Part shown: positions 21,409-33,801 of the stretch, piece after piece | How positions within the stretch are numbered: position 1 is the stretch's first letter | Layout of the letters: the number at the start of each line of letters is the position of its first letter | Assembly (NCBI GenBank): GCA_015680685.1 | Contig: MNCI01036534.1 | Span: 31,878-95,877, forward strand | Origin: Gnetum montanum | Taxonomy: Eukaryota > Streptophyta > Gnetopsida > Gnetales > Gnetaceae | Direction of reading: 5' to 3' | DNA: 64,000 nucleotides | Notes under the pieces: model-generated | Databases searched by the model: none | Seen by the model: the letters and a program-made list of their open reading frames with translations, nothing else | What the model was told of the DNA's origin: nothing | Position numbers and translations under genes: made by a program

Positions 21409-23326
21409 ATGTCTCCTTCTTTGTACGAAAGTGTTTCATCGCCTAGGTTTGATATAGGGAACAATTGAAGGCATAGTACACATGATAATCCACTAGTCCC
21501 TTAACAATTTCACGTGGTATATGTTCATCCTGATGAGTATATTCCAAACTTTATCTTTATCCTCCACTAGGATGAACAATTGCATTTGTGATATTTAGAA
21601 AGTAACATAGTGTTACCTCCCAATCATTTAGTCCAAGGCATGCTTCTTCGTGATCTCACACGAATTGGTATGCATCACTTATAGGCAGAGTATGTTGTGC
21701 ATGATCATGACTCAAGAGAGTATCGATCCATGAAGGCACAATGTCAAAGGGATTTACAATAGGAGAGACGTCATGAATCCATGAAGGGAAAGTTGTCGCA
21801 GAACATCCCACATGTCCTAAGCAAAAATGAGGGTGGTAAACCTACCTTAGGCAGTTGCCCACACAATGATCTTCCTCCTATTGACTTCGTTCAAGGGGTT
21901 GTGTATTAGAATCTTTACTCAACTATCCATAACCTAGATTCTAGTACCAATAGACACAAAGGATCTGAGAAAGGAACACAAACACATGACAAGGATGGGC
22001 ATTTCAATCGTAACCGCAATCGAGGCCATGACCACCGAAGAGAATGAAGCAGGCACCGACATGATGATGGTCCTTCTTCTTCTTCACCTTCATCATCTCT
22101 TTCACCCTCTCCTTCAAGATCTAGACACAATCATAAGGAAAAATACCATAAGGATAAGGGTAGGCGAAACAGGAATCATAGACAAAATAGTCAAGAGAGG
22201 GGATGAGGGCACTCTAGAGAAACACACTCTGAGAGAAGGGAGAGTAGGGAACAACATAGGCATCATAGACACCATAGACAGGATGATCATGATGAACCCC
22301 TACTCGCTACTCAAAGTATGCTAGACATAACTGAGGCTGTTAGAGTCTTAACAAGGCACCAAAAAGATAGTAGGATCAAGAGATTAGACATGAACAACAT
22401 CCCACGATTTGAAGGGGGATACAACACTGATCCTCAAAATCATCTACAAGTATTCTAGGATGCATGTGCCTTACAAAACATAGAAAATGAATGGAAAAAA
22501 CTAAAGTTATTTCCACAAACACTAGTCAAGGAAGCGAAAAGCCGGTACTGGTCCTTAGAACTGGAATCCATTTTGTACCATGTTAGAATTGTCCAACAAT
22601 AAGTACCAAACGTACTCCCAAGTGTCCAACCTATGAAAGAAAATCCAAGGATGGAAACAAGGAGGCCATGAACCCTTGGATGTTTCCATGGATCAAGATT
22701 ATGCATTGTTACATCATTGTCCTGGCCATGGTTATTCATAGAGGGATCAACTATGCCATCTCATAGATGGGCTTAGGCATGAAACATGAAGAATCCTTGG
22801 GACGTATGCCCAAGAAAGGCTATATGAGCTTACGACCCATCAATTTCAAAGATTATTAGAGTAAGTTTCTAAAGAAGAAGGTGAGCTAAGGAAAAGAGAG
22901 AGTCCAAAGGAATATAATAGAGATCCTTCCCTTCAAAAGAGCGGAGTAAGATTTTATGAGGATGAAGAAGAGTCACCACTCGAGGAGATGGTGAATAGGA
23001 AAACTTTGCCTATCCAAAAATTAGCATTGCAGGTATTAACAAAGGTAGACCAAATGTGGAACTCCCTAGATAATAGATTTCAAACTGTTCTCAAAATAGT
23101 AGAGGAGTCTAGAGAGCAAGGTAGTGATCGCAAAAAAAGAAAAAAGAGAGAAATTGAACATGCACGTAACAAGGGTAAGGGCAAAGTTGTCATCATCGAA
23201 GAGGTTGTGGAATCAAATACAGACAATGATAGTGGATGCGAGATATGCCAATATGACCATCCTAAAGGATGTTGCCCTATAATCTCACATCTACAGGAAT
23301 CTAGGGTGTATGCACTCAACCCATGA
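21409..23326 (+). pseudogene. gag: gag of element C
   Basis: ATG at 21,409. An N-terminal block (VVYVHPDEYIPNFIFILH...) is followed by a Ser/His/Arg-rich linker at about 21.98-22.3 kb, then the gag core from LDMNNIPRFEGGYNTDPQNH (about 22.39 kb). The C-terminal part (22,988-23,326) has a basic patch and a short zinc knuckle CEICQYDHPKGCC at about 23,237. Several stops and frameshifts disrupt it. A Pro/Gln-rich tail runs on to about 23.85 kb. Confidence 0.65.
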
Positions 23327-24039
23327 TTAAACAAAAGACAAACACCTCGAAGGTTACCTTATCCTCAAGGTAACTCAAGATAGTTCCACCAACCCTTAAC
23401 ATATTATCCAAGTGGAACTCCACCACAACTGATCGAGCAATATCAACAATGGTAGCACCCACAATCATGGGGAATGTCACCACCAAGGCAATAGTATCCT
23501 TACCAGCAATCTAACCCCATATGGATATTATGTGTAGTAGCCAATCTCTCCATGTGACTCTACTGGTCATGTTACTTCTCAACCTCACTACCAAGCTTGT
23601 GAGTATTACAGGACTCCTTCTCCTAAGGGCGATGTTCCACAAACATACCATCCTTCTCATCCAGCTACACCTCTTCCACCCTTAACTCCATTACCACCTG
23701 CTCCAGCTATGCAAGGTGAACTCCCTGCCTAGCTGCAGCAATGTAACACCACAAGGGCTGTTAACTCTCAACCTATTGTTAGTTCTAGCAACCACATGAA
23801 GAAAAGACCCTTCTTTAGAACCAACAGTCTGACTAAGCCCTTGTAACCACAAGCTGCTGATTCTTCAACCTCCTTGCTATCACTTAAAACTTCAAAGCTC
23901 CCTTCAACCCAAAAACCATGCTCAACGCATACGATCATGTTAACTCATGTCATCACTAATTGAATAAACGTTGGCCATCTTCCTAGAAAATTCTCTGATC
24001 CTGGGAGTCCTCTAATATATCTACAAATCACTGGAAATG

Positions 24040-24376
24040 AACCATGCAAAGCTCTTTTAGATTCAGGTCTTGGGGTCAACTTAATTTCTCAATAAATGTA
24101 CAAGGCCTAGAACCTGCCTCCACTAAAAAAGAGTAACATTTGTTTAGAGTTGTCCGACCAGTCCATCACTGTCCCATTGGGACTAGTGGAGGACATTGCC
24201 ACCACTATTTGTGGATGGTCATATCCAGCTGACTTCCTAGTGATTCAAGTGAACAATGGTAAGGGGGACTTACCAATCATAATGGGAAGAGCATGGTTAA
24301 GCACAATTGACGTGTGCCTAGGAATCTATGATCTTTCCTTGGAAATATTAAAGGAAAATATATTTGGAAAGATCTA
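24040..24376 (+). pseudogene. pro: Protease of element C
   Basis: The region has KALLDSGLGVNLIS (active-site DSG intact), then LELSDQSITVPLGLVEDIATT and DLPIIMGRAWLSTID, the standard Athila protease blocks. Two stops lie near the start. The frame from 24,150 onward is open for 75 codons and ends at TAG 24,375. Confidence 0.7.
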
Positions 24377-24879
24377 GAAGAAGAAAGTTCCATGCATCGC
24401 ATATAGTGACACAAGGTGTAATTGCATGCAGAAGTCATGATTTGTACAACGTTTAACATTGTCTACATGCAATCAATATGAAAAAGTGACTAATATACAA
24501 AGATGCCTGTATGTAGCAGCCACAAGACAAGAGGGCACTTAGTGGCTGACAGTTGATCAAGAGAGCAATTCAACTATATGCATGGAACCAACTAAGGGTT
24601 TGACTAGCGCTTACATCGATAGCATAGACACATTAGAGCAAGTCCATTGCCAACTTCCAAGTCTTGACTTTGAAAATATCAACTAGGGGAAGTTGGAAAT
24701 CCTTGATAAGTTTAAACAGGAGCCCCTTGAGCTAAAACCATTGCCCACTAGTATGGAGTACACGTTTCTTAAAAATGAAAAATTGGTAATTATTAACGCT
24801 AAGTTCACTCTTCAACAAAAAGAGAGACTGTTGAAGGTAATAAATAAATAGTCAAAAGCCTTTGCTTGGCCATATCTCG

Positions 24880-25734
24880 AATTAACTGGAATAGATCCTA
24901 GGATATGCCAACATAGAATTTACACCGACCCCTCCATGAAGCCTCAAAGACAACCGTAGAGGCAATTGAACTTAAAGCTTAAGCAAGTGGTTAAGGAAGA
25001 AATCGAACAGCTTATAAAAGCTGGGTTCATATACCCCATTGCTGATAGTGAATAGGTTAGTTCTTTAGTTATTGTGCCCAAAAATGGAGGTAAATGGAGA
25101 GTGTGCATAGATTTTAGGCTACTGAATATGGCAACATTCAAAGATCACTTTCCATTACCATTTGTTGACCAAGTCTTAGACACCATTGTAGGGCATCACT
25201 ACTATAGTTTTCTAGATGGGTACATTGGGTACAACCAAATACAAATATCCCTAGAAGACCAAGCCAAGACTACGTTCACTAGTTCTTGGAGAACATTTGC
25301 ATACAAATAGATGTTTTTTCGCTTGTGTAATGCCCCTGTAATGTTTCAACGATTAGTTCTAAGCATATTCTAGAAGTATATAGGAAACAGTATGGAGGTC
25401 TTCATGGATGACTTCTCCACCTACAAAGCAAACATTGATCAAGCCTTGGACCAATTAAAGCAAATATTAAAACGATGTGTAGAAACAAATTTAAGGCTCA
25501 ACTAGCAGAAGAGCCATTTGATGATCCAATAAGGCATCGTATTAGGGCATAAAATTTTATAAATAGGGATAGAGGTAGACCCTAAAAAGATCAAAGTTAT
25601 CCAAGGAATTACTCAGCAACCTAAAACTGTAAAAAATATTTGATCATTCCTTGGACATACTGGCTACTACAGAAGATTTATTAAGAACTTTTCAAAGGTT
25701 TTCGAACCATTGGTTGAACTATCTAATCTAGCAT
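24880..25734 (+). pseudogene. rt: Reverse transcriptase of element C
   Basis: Visible blocks in order: EEIEQLIKAGFIYPI, VPKNGGKWRVCIDFRLLNM, DHFPLPFVDQVLD, YYSFLDGYIGYNQIQIS, LCNAPVMFQRLVLSIF, an intact catalytic VFMDDFSTY (about 25.40 kb) and FLGHTGYYRRFIKNFSK. This is the Athila/Tat RT type. About eight in-frame stops, mostly TAG. The gene is cut at the start of the RNase H by the antisense LTR. Confidence 0.8.
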
Positions 25735-25737
25735 ATG

Positions 25738-26516
25738 TGATGAGTATTCGGTCTTGACCTTTCGTTCACAGCTTGGACTTTGTGCAACTACTACTACGAT
25801 TACCAAGTACTTTACTACTAGGTGTACTAAGTGATGGTACTATTGGGTTACCAAGTAGCTACACTTAAGTGCTTGAGATCAATTGTACTCATTTTGCTTA
25901 ACGATAGTAATGGTAAATTACTGAGAAAGTAAATCGATAACTATGAAAATAGTAAACATTATACTAAATGAAAGCAGAAATAAAACTAAGTGTTGCTACA
26001 ATGATGGAAAGTAATCTCGATCTTTATTTTTGGTCATGCAATGTGTCCAAGTACATCACACTCAAATAAATACTTCATTCAATCACTTAACATCACATTG
26101 TGGGCACACACTACAAAGTACTGAAAGCTAAAATCATGAAAACAAACTAAAAGTGTTTTGCTACTATGTTATCAAATCTATTATGGATCTGTGTGCCTAA
26201 GTATTTCCTTTATGACTAGCACATACCCTGCAATATCATTTATACAATAATTTATCATGTGATGTAATATCAAATCTACAACATTGTAGATACCATATTG
26301 TCATGGTGAAATTCTTGACTTTATTAACAAGTTTTATAGTTTAATTTCTAATGTGTTGTTTCATACATCAAAGAAATAATGTTTCATACATAAAAGAAAT
26401 AATTAGGTTAAACACATTCACATATTTCTTTTACTATTTTCAACTGTAAATTAAAGCTTCACTTATTTATTAAAGGGTAACATTATCAGTTTTTTCTCAT
26501 ATACATCCTAGGCTCA
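25738..26516 (-). mobile_element. Antisense solo LTR or LTR fragment inside element C
   Basis: Begins TGATGAGTATTCGG and carries, in reverse, the landmarks of the G-type LTR (GGAAAGTAATCTCGATCTTTA, CCAAGTACATCACACTC) and RATATC-like sites at about 26,235-26,310. CATATG stands on both sides (25,732-25,737 and 26,517-26,522), a candidate target duplication of 5-6 bp. Compared with the G LTR it lacks the U5 end but has extra DNA at the U3 end, so a variant LTR or a truncated one both fit. Confidence 0.5.
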
Positions 26517-26522
26517 CATATG

Positions 26523-26691
26523 CAAAAGGATGCAATAGTGGACTTTGAACGAAATAAGTTGTAGTATTAAATATTTACATACAAAAAATTTACTTTTACC
26601 TAATTCTAAACTTTTTGTTTTTAAATGAAATAAAACTTTAACTTTCTATAAAATAATGCTACTGAAATTAATAATGAGGTATTAGCCTAGT
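26523..26691. other. A/T-rich remnant, nothing recognised
   Basis: A possible KDAIVDFERNK fragment just after the antisense LTR resembles the RT-to-RNase H junction of Athila elements. The rest is A/T-rich without motifs. Confidence 0.3.
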
Positions 26692-27506
26692 TGATGAATC
26701 ATGTTTTCACATGCTCCAATATCAGATATTTGATATTAGAGCCTCGACATTGGATATTCAATGTCGAAGCCCAGGATGTGATGTCGAATATTGAATATCA
26801 CGGTGTATATACTAGCTTATAAATACACAATTTTGATAGAAGTTTTTCATAGTTTTTGCATAGAGTAGCGAAGCTCTTGTAGTTTGTTTTTTCCAAAGTT
26901 AGAATATTTTCTAAGTGCCTGCAGCAGGAGTCTAAGTGTGTACAAATCTTTGTTCAAACACTGATGTACTTGAGCACAGCAGTGTGACGGGAATAAAAAT
27001 GAACTGAGAATAGATTAATGTTTCCATTAATGCACTTTACTTCAATGCATTTAAATTAAGCAATTAATTTTTAGTTGTTAATGAACACAAGCATGACTAC
27101 TTCGAGCATACATGTAGCACTTGGTAACCTAGAAACACTTAACATTTGGTAGTCCAACAACACTATACGTGTTCAGGATGTGTGTAGGAAAGTGGAATGG
27201 GTACTTGTGTTAGGCTAGCTAGGTAATAAATGAATTAGATCTTAAACTACTTTACCTTTCATTCTCATTATAGGAAATTAAATTTATAAAGCATAAAAAG
27301 ATAAAAATCATGTACCTTAATTACACTTAAACCATATCCTTGAGCTTCACAAGTGTAGTTGGAAAGACAACAAACATTCTTAATGCCCATTTTACTTCCT
27401 AGAAGAGCTAGTGCAATGAACTATAGGTCCACAGAATTTGACCAAATCATGCATGATGCCTTAGTGATTTGTATGGTTGGATGTAGGGGTACCTCGCCAC
27501 TCATCA
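26692..27506 (+). mobile_element. 5' LTR of element D
   Basis: TGATGAATCATG...CTCATCA. The U3 tip carries GATATT/AATATC inverted motifs; a TTATAAATACAC TATA box lies at about 26,816. An AATAAAAATGA block follows the shared TTGTTCAAACACTGATGTAC landmark. Confidence 0.8.
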
Positions 27507-27507
27507 T

Positions 27508-27526
27508 TGGCATGGTTACCAAGGAC
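27508..27526 (+). promoter_or_regulatory. Primer-binding site of element D (decayed tRNA-Asp)
   Basis: TGGCATGGTTACCAAGGAC, one base after the LTR, keeps the position and most bases of the tRNA-Asp complement but has drifted more than in C or E. Confidence 0.7.
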
Positions 27527-27666
27527 CTTTTGGTTGTTTTGTGCACTATCCAGGACTTAATGAAAATTATTCAAATTTTTGAAATGAACCTTAGAGTCAT
27601 ATCACATCTTAAGGTTACTACAACAATTTTAACACGTACACTGCAATTTTTATCTCATAACATAAC

Positions 27667-30060
27667 ATGTCTTCTTCTCCCAGGAGTGATTCTTTGCCAA
27701 AGTCTAACAGAGTACATCTATTGATGCCTCAACAATACTAAGTCATATATGCTCATCCTAATGAAAATGTATCAAATTTCACCTTCATCCTACATTAGGA
27801 TGAATAGTTGTAGTGTTGTGACATGAAGGGCAACATTATGTTGCCACTCGATCGATCTGTTCCTACAATGCTCCAACAAATGCTTATATGATGGGGTCTC
27901 CAAGAACTTCATGCTGAGTATGTTTTGCAAGATATTGACACTAGGGATTATTGTCCCACTAATGCACAATGTCTACAGGATCGCTAGTTAGAACAACATT
28001 ATGAATCTATGAAGGGAAAAGGATTTAATGATTCCCCATTTTTTGTTGTACCAAAAAGATGGTGGAGAGCCCTTCTTTGGGAGTTTTTCATTCAATGAAA
28101 TTCCTCTCTTTGACTTTGGTGAAGGAGGTCAAATCCAAAACTTGTAGTCCATGATTCAAAATCCTAGTTTTGGTAAGAATGGATCCAATGACAAAGAAGG
28201 ATCTAAAGAGGCAAGTCAAGGTAGGGATGTGGACAAGAAACAAGATCATGATCGTGGTCACGATCACCAAAGAAGTGGTAGCAGGTATCGTAATGATGCT
28301 AGTCTTCCTTCCTTTTAACCTTTGTCATCATCTTCTTCTTCTTCCTCTGGCTCTAATCATAATTGTAGAGGGCATGACCATGATGGAGGTGACTGAAATG
28401 ATTGACAGGACTGTTGGGCAAGGCAAGACCAGGGATGTGAGCATTCAAGAGAGATGCGATGTCATGAACAAAGGGGTAGTAGATGGCATCGTAGGCATTA
28501 TAATCATGACCTCGATGATCCTTTGCTTGCTAATTGAAGTATGCTCAACATTGTAGAGGTAGTACAAATTCCAACAAGGCATGTAAAGTATAGCTAGATC
28601 AAAAAACTAGACATGAACAATATTCCTGAATTTGAAGGAGGATATAACTCAGATCCATAGAATCATCTCCAAGCTTTTCAAGATGCATATACCTTATAGA
28701 ACATAGAGAATGAGTGGAAAAATATTAAGTTGTTCCCAAGGACACTCATTAAATAAGCAAAGGACTGGTACTGGTCCTTAGAACCGAAATATATCAAATG
28801 ATGGAGTACAATGCTTGAATTATTCAAGGAAAAATATCAGATGTACTCTAGAGTGTCCAACTTACAAAGGTAGATCCAAGGATGGAAATAAGAACACATG
28901 ATCCCTTGAATGCCACCATTGGTGGATATTATTCCTGAATGCACAAATTTCCTAGCCATGGTTATTCTCAACTGGATCAACTTTGCCACATTGTTGATGG
29001 GCTTCATTCTAAAATGAGAAGAATCCTTGGTGTTTATGCCCAAGGTCAGCTAGCAAAGTTAAGTGTTTTTCAGATACAAAGACTAATTAAGCAAATAGCT
29101 AAAGAGGAAGGTGAATTAAGAAAAGGTGAAAGTGAAGAAGAGTACTACTGTGATTCTTCCATTAGTAAGAGGAAGGTTCAATTTTATGACAGTGAGGAAG
29201 AATCAGCACTTGATGAGGTGTTTAATAGGAAAACCTTACCACTCCAAAAATTTCAATCTGAAATTATAGCCAAGGTTGATCAATTATGGGACTCTATGGA
29301 TAGTAGATTTCAAGCTATCCTAAAAATTGCTGAAGAGTTCAAAGAATGAGGTAGTCATCACGAGCGTAGGAGATGCAAGGAAGCTGAATGTGCTTATCAA
29401 CGAGGTAACAACAAGATTTTTGTAATAGAAGAAGTTGCAGATAGCAAATTAGATGATGATGATGGGTGAGATGTCTGCCAGTATGAACATCCTAAGGGAT
29501 GTTACCCCGTAGTGTCACACTTACAAGAGTCTAGGATGTATGCTTTGAATTCATGACTTGTACAAAGGAAAATACCCAAAAGATTATCTTATCCTCAAGG
29601 AAATTCTAGGCAATTCTACCAGCAACAATAGTATTATTCAAGTCAAACTCCATTACAATCATATGAGCAATATTGACAATGGTAGCAAGCACAGTCATGG
29701 GCATGGGCACCACCAAGGTCGCAATACCCTTACAAATAACCTGATCCATATGGGTACTATGTTTAGCAATCCCTATCTCCACGTGACTCCTCCAGTTACA
29801 TTTTTACTTTCCAATCTCACTACCATCCTTCTAATTATTATCAAACTCATTCTCCACATGCAAGAAGGGATATCACCTTTTACCCTTATCCTCTTCTTGT
29901 TCATACACATGTTCCTCCTGCAACCATATAGCTACCACTTGCTCCACCTATGTAGGGTAAACTACCAACTCAACCACAATAACACAATGCTACTAGGGTT
30001 GTTAATCTACAATTAGTTCATCAACCAAATACGTTAAAGACTGGATCAAATAAAAGACCT
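27667..30060 (+). pseudogene. gag: gag of element D
   Basis: ATG at 27,667. The N-terminal block VIYAHPNENVSNFTFILH matches E and C. A Ser/His/Arg-type linker, read in the right frame, lies near 28.2-28.5 kb. The gag core runs from DMNNIPEFEGGYNSDP (about 28.61 kb). The stretch 28,939-29,349 is open and contains the HIVDGLHSKMRRILGVYAQG block. A zinc-knuckle copy with its first Cys lost to TGA lies at about 29,468. A Pro/Gln-rich tail ends near 30.06 kb. Stops and frameshifts are frequent. Confidence 0.65.
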
Positions 30061-30279
30061 TTCTTTCGATCCCATAGTCTGTCTAAGCCCTCAAATACAC
30101 CTATAGTTGACAACATTATTCCTCTATCTTCCTTTATATTAAATACCTTCAAGTCCCCTTCAAACCAAATACCAGCTAGGATCCATACTATAATTCTTAC
30201 TCACATTGTATCTGATTGGATCTGTGCTAGAAACCTTTCCAAGAAATTATTTGATTTGAAAGTCTTATAATTTATTTGT

Positions 30280-30590
30280 AGATTGCTAGGAATGAATTGT
30301 GCAAAGCTCTTCTTGGTTCAAGTTCCAGTTTCAACCTAATTTCTCATGAGATGTATATTGCATGAAACCTTCCTTCTTTATTGGAACTAGTAGAAGACAT
30401 TGTGACCATTGTTTATGGGTGTTCTTATCCTGCTAATTTCCTAGTGATCAAGGTGGAAAACTACAAAGGGGACTTCTCAATCATCATGGGAAGGGCATGG
30501 CTAAGCACCATTGATGCCAGAATAGGCATCAAAGATCTTTCTCTAGAAATATCCAAAGTAAAGGCATTTGGAAAAATTAATAAGAAGTGA
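30280..30590 (+). pseudogene. pro: Protease of element D, catalytic Asp lost
   Basis: The active-site region reads CKALLGSSSSFNLIS where C and E have LLDSG, so the catalytic Asp is now Gly. The rest is typical (LVEDIVTIVYGCSYPANFLVI, FSIIMGRAWLSTIDARIGI) and open from 30,381 to 30,590. Confidence 0.7.
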
Positions 30591-30899
30591 GTTCCATGCA
30601 TCACATACAGCGATACAAGGTGTAGTTATGTGCAAAAACTTTGGGCAGTGAAACGAGCATCCATTTCTACATGCAAGTACTGTGCACTAGAAGCAAAAAT
30701 TCAAAGGTGTCTTTATGTATAAGCTACAAAACAGGAGGGCACCTAGTGGCTAACTATTGATTTTGAAAGTAGCATACTTTGCATGGAACCAACTAAGAGC
30801 CTAACATGAGCATATGTTTCAGGCATGGATGAACTAGAGCAAGTTCATCATAAACTCTTTGATGATGCAAATGATGACACCTACTAAGGAGAGTTGGAA

Positions 30900-31960
30900 A
30901 TTCTTAAAAAATTCAAGTAAGAGCATCTTGAACTAAAAACTCTATTGGCCAACATGAAATATGTATTTTTTAAAAATGGAAAGTCAATAATAATTAATGC
31001 AAATCTTGCTCTAGAGTAGAAAAAGATGATATTGAATGTAGTTGAAAAATGGTCAATAGCTTTTTCCTGGTCATATCCTGAACTCACAAGGATTGATCCT
31101 AGGATATGTTAGCATTGCATCTACATTGATCTAGCCATGAAGCTAAAGAGGCAGCCTCAAAGGTGATTGAAGCCCAAACTAAAGTAGATCGTCAAAGAAG
31201 AAATCAAACAACTCCTCAAGGTAGGGTTCATTTATCCCATTGTAGATAGTGAGTGGGTTAGTCCACTCATGATTGTGCCAAAGAAAGGTGGAAAGTGGTG
31301 GATCTACATTGATTTTTGGTTATTGAATATGGAAACATTCAAGGATCATTTTCCATTGTCATTTGTTAATTAGGTGTTAGACACAATATCTAGACATTGC
31401 TACTACAGTTTCCCAGATGGTTATACTAGCTACAACCAAATTCAAATCGCACCAAAGGACCAAGCCAAGGAAACATTCATAAGTCCCTAGGGAACTTTTG
31501 CATATTGCAAGATGCCATTTGATCTATGAAATGCCCCTACTACATTCCAACATCTAGTTCTAAGCATTTTTCGACAGCAAATTAGTAGTGGTGTGGAAGT
31601 CTTCATGGATAAATTCTCCACCTATGGAGCTACATTTGAGCAAGCGCTAGACCACCTTGAGCAAGTACTGAAATGATGCATTGAGACAAACCTTAGGCTC
31701 AATTGAAAAAAGAGTCAATTAATGGTCCAAGAAGGCATTGTTTTGGGACATAGAATATCACAAGAAAGAATTGAGGTAGACCCCAATAAAATAAGAGTCA
31801 TTCAAGAAATAACCTACCAACCAAAAGCTATCAAAGATGTTTAGTTATTCCTTGGACATACTGGTTACTATCAGTGATTCATAGAGAATTTCTCTAAGAT
31901 CGCAAAATCTTTGGTGGAGCTAATAAAGAAAGACACTTCATTTGTTTGGACCATGAAATG
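30900..31960 (+). pseudogene. rt: Reverse transcriptase of element D
   Basis: Recognisable blocks: IVPKKGGKWWIYIDFWLLNM, DHFPLSFV, YYSFPDGYTSYNQIQIA, NAPTTFQHLVLSIF and VFMDKFSTYGA. The catalytic MDD is MDK (about 31,606), so the enzyme is dead. FLGHTGYYQ marks the RT-RNase H border. Many TAG/TGA stops. Confidence 0.8.
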
Positions 31961-32404
31961 TGAAAAGGAATTCTAGCAACTGAAAGAGAAACTAGTAGAA
32001 ACTGCAATTCTACAAGCACTTGATTGGTCTAGACCATTTCATGTCATGATAGATGCATCAAATTATACCTTGGGAGTTGTGCTTACATAGGTGGATGACA
32101 AGAAAGTCCATATTATATCTACTGCACAAGTTGAAGCATTATGGATGCATAATTGAACTACATCACCACAGAAAAAGAATTGATGACATTGGTGTTTGCT
32201 CTAGAAAATTTCAAGCATTATGTGCTTGGATACAAAGTATTTGTGCATACAGACGACAATGCCATCTGCTTCCTAATGAACAAGCCAATAGTGAGTCCCT
32301 GTGTGATACGGTGGTTAGTGATCTTACAGGAATTCAATCTTATGATGGTAGATCAAAAAGGCACTAAGAATGTGCTTGCTGATCAGTTGTCTTGGTTACA
32401 ATAG
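31961..32404 (+). pseudogene. rnh: RNase H of element D
   Basis: HVMIDASNYTLGVVL (first Asp kept) is followed, after frame changes, by an open stretch 32,153-32,404: NYITTEKELMTLVFALENF, VFVHTDDNAICFLMNK and KNVLADQLSWL, the E, D and D blocks of gypsy RNase H. Confidence 0.8.
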
Positions 32405-32599
32405 GACAACAAAGAGGAAGAAAACCCAGTATCTAATATGTTTCCTGACGAACTCCTCTTTACTAGGATCATAACTAAATAATTACCTAATGAGCCTAAA
32501 TGGTATGATGGCATTCTCACCTATCTTCTCACCTAAGATATGCCACAAGGGTTGGACTATCAGAAGAAACAATAGTTTCTTCACCAAGTAAGCACTTCA

Positions 32600-33801
32600 T
32601 AGAGATTAATGAACACCTCTACAAGATGTGTGCCAATGGCTTGGTTCGCTAGTGTGTCCCTAATGCTGATCAACTACACATTCTCCAACATGCTCATGTA
32701 GGTCCTTGTGGAGGCCACTATGTTGGGAGACACATGACCATTAAGATCCTGATGGCAAGGTACTATTGACCAAAAATCTTTACGGATGCTCATCAATATG
32801 TCCACTCTTGTAAATGTTGCCAACAACATGGTGGAATGAATACTTGAATGGAGGGACCTCAATAATGGATTCAACCACTGGTACCCTTTAACATCTAGGG
32901 CATTGACTTCATGGGTCCCATCATGCCCATGTCAAATGGAAAGGCATATATCATAGTTGTTGTTGACTATTGTATGAAATGGGCAGAAGCAGCAACCATC
33001 ATTAACTGTACATCTTCTACTATTGTTTGGTTTGTACAAAAAAATGTTGTAAACAGGTTTGGTGTGCCATGTGCATTAATTTCTAATAATGAAACTCACT
33101 TTACAAGCACTACTTTTTGAAAGCTCATGCAATGGTTGGGGGTTGAACATAAACTCTCAACACCCTATCACCCCTAAGCCAATGGTCAAGCTAAGGTTAC
33201 TAATAGGAAAATCACAAGGATTCTAACAAAAATTGTTAACAAATATAGGAAAGACTAGAGCATAAAACTCAATGATGCCCTTTGGACCTACCGTTCAACA
33301 TGAAAACTTCCTATAGGCTACTCTCCCTATGAGCTTATGTATGGAAAATCACCAATACTTCCTATTCAATCAGAGCTTCATACACTTTCAACAACCTATA
33401 ACCTTGACCTTGACTTGAGTCTAGCACAAAAGAAAAGACTAATGAATCTTAACTTGCTAAATGAAAATCGATTGGTGGCCCTATCATCTAATGAGTTGCA
33501 CAATGCATACAACAAAAAGTGCCATGACCTTAGACTTAGAAAAGTTAAATCTCAACTGGGAGATAAGGTTCTCTATTCGAATCCCACACATGTACCTCAA
33601 TGAACTAAGTTCTAGACATTGTGGAAAGGACCTTATATAATTTATGAAACTTTTCCATCTAGGACCATGATGATTTACAAACCTGAAAGCCTAGACAAGA
33701 AGCAGCTAGTCAACATACAACAAGTCAAACCTTTACACAAGCATAAGCCAACAAATACAACAAACACCTCATCAGATGGACAACCATGCTCAATATTTTA
33801 G
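32600..33801 (+). pseudogene. int: Integrase of element D
   Basis: An HHCC zinc region (HVGPCGGHYVGRHM, YYWPKIF, CKCCQQHG) is followed by WGIDFMGPIMP and VVVDYCMKWAEAA (first catalytic Asp). LISNNETHF holds Asn where the second Asp is expected. The C-terminal part from 33,337 runs open except for one stop, with MYGKSPILPIQ and the WKGPYIIYE block, ending at TAG 33,799-33,801. Confidence 0.8.

Larger units (their letters stand above)
20485..26691 (+). mobile_element. Element C: Athila-like retrotransposon, 3' part missing
   Basis: Order: 5' LTR, tRNA-Asp PBS, gag, PR and RT, all on the plus strand. The RT is followed by an antisense LTR (25,738-26,516) with a duplicated CATATG on both sides. 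Beyond it only a short trace of RNase H-like coding may remain before A/T-rich DNA up to element D at 26,692. No integrase or 3' LTR is visible. PR and RT motifs are better kept than in element D. Confidence 0.7.

Noticed and set aside
21986-22324. Met/Leu-rich frames at 21,986-22,324, 28,170-28,556 and 36,842-37,093
   Set aside because: They are the shifted-frame readings of the His/Ser/Arg-rich gag linker; the neighbouring frame joins the gag core.
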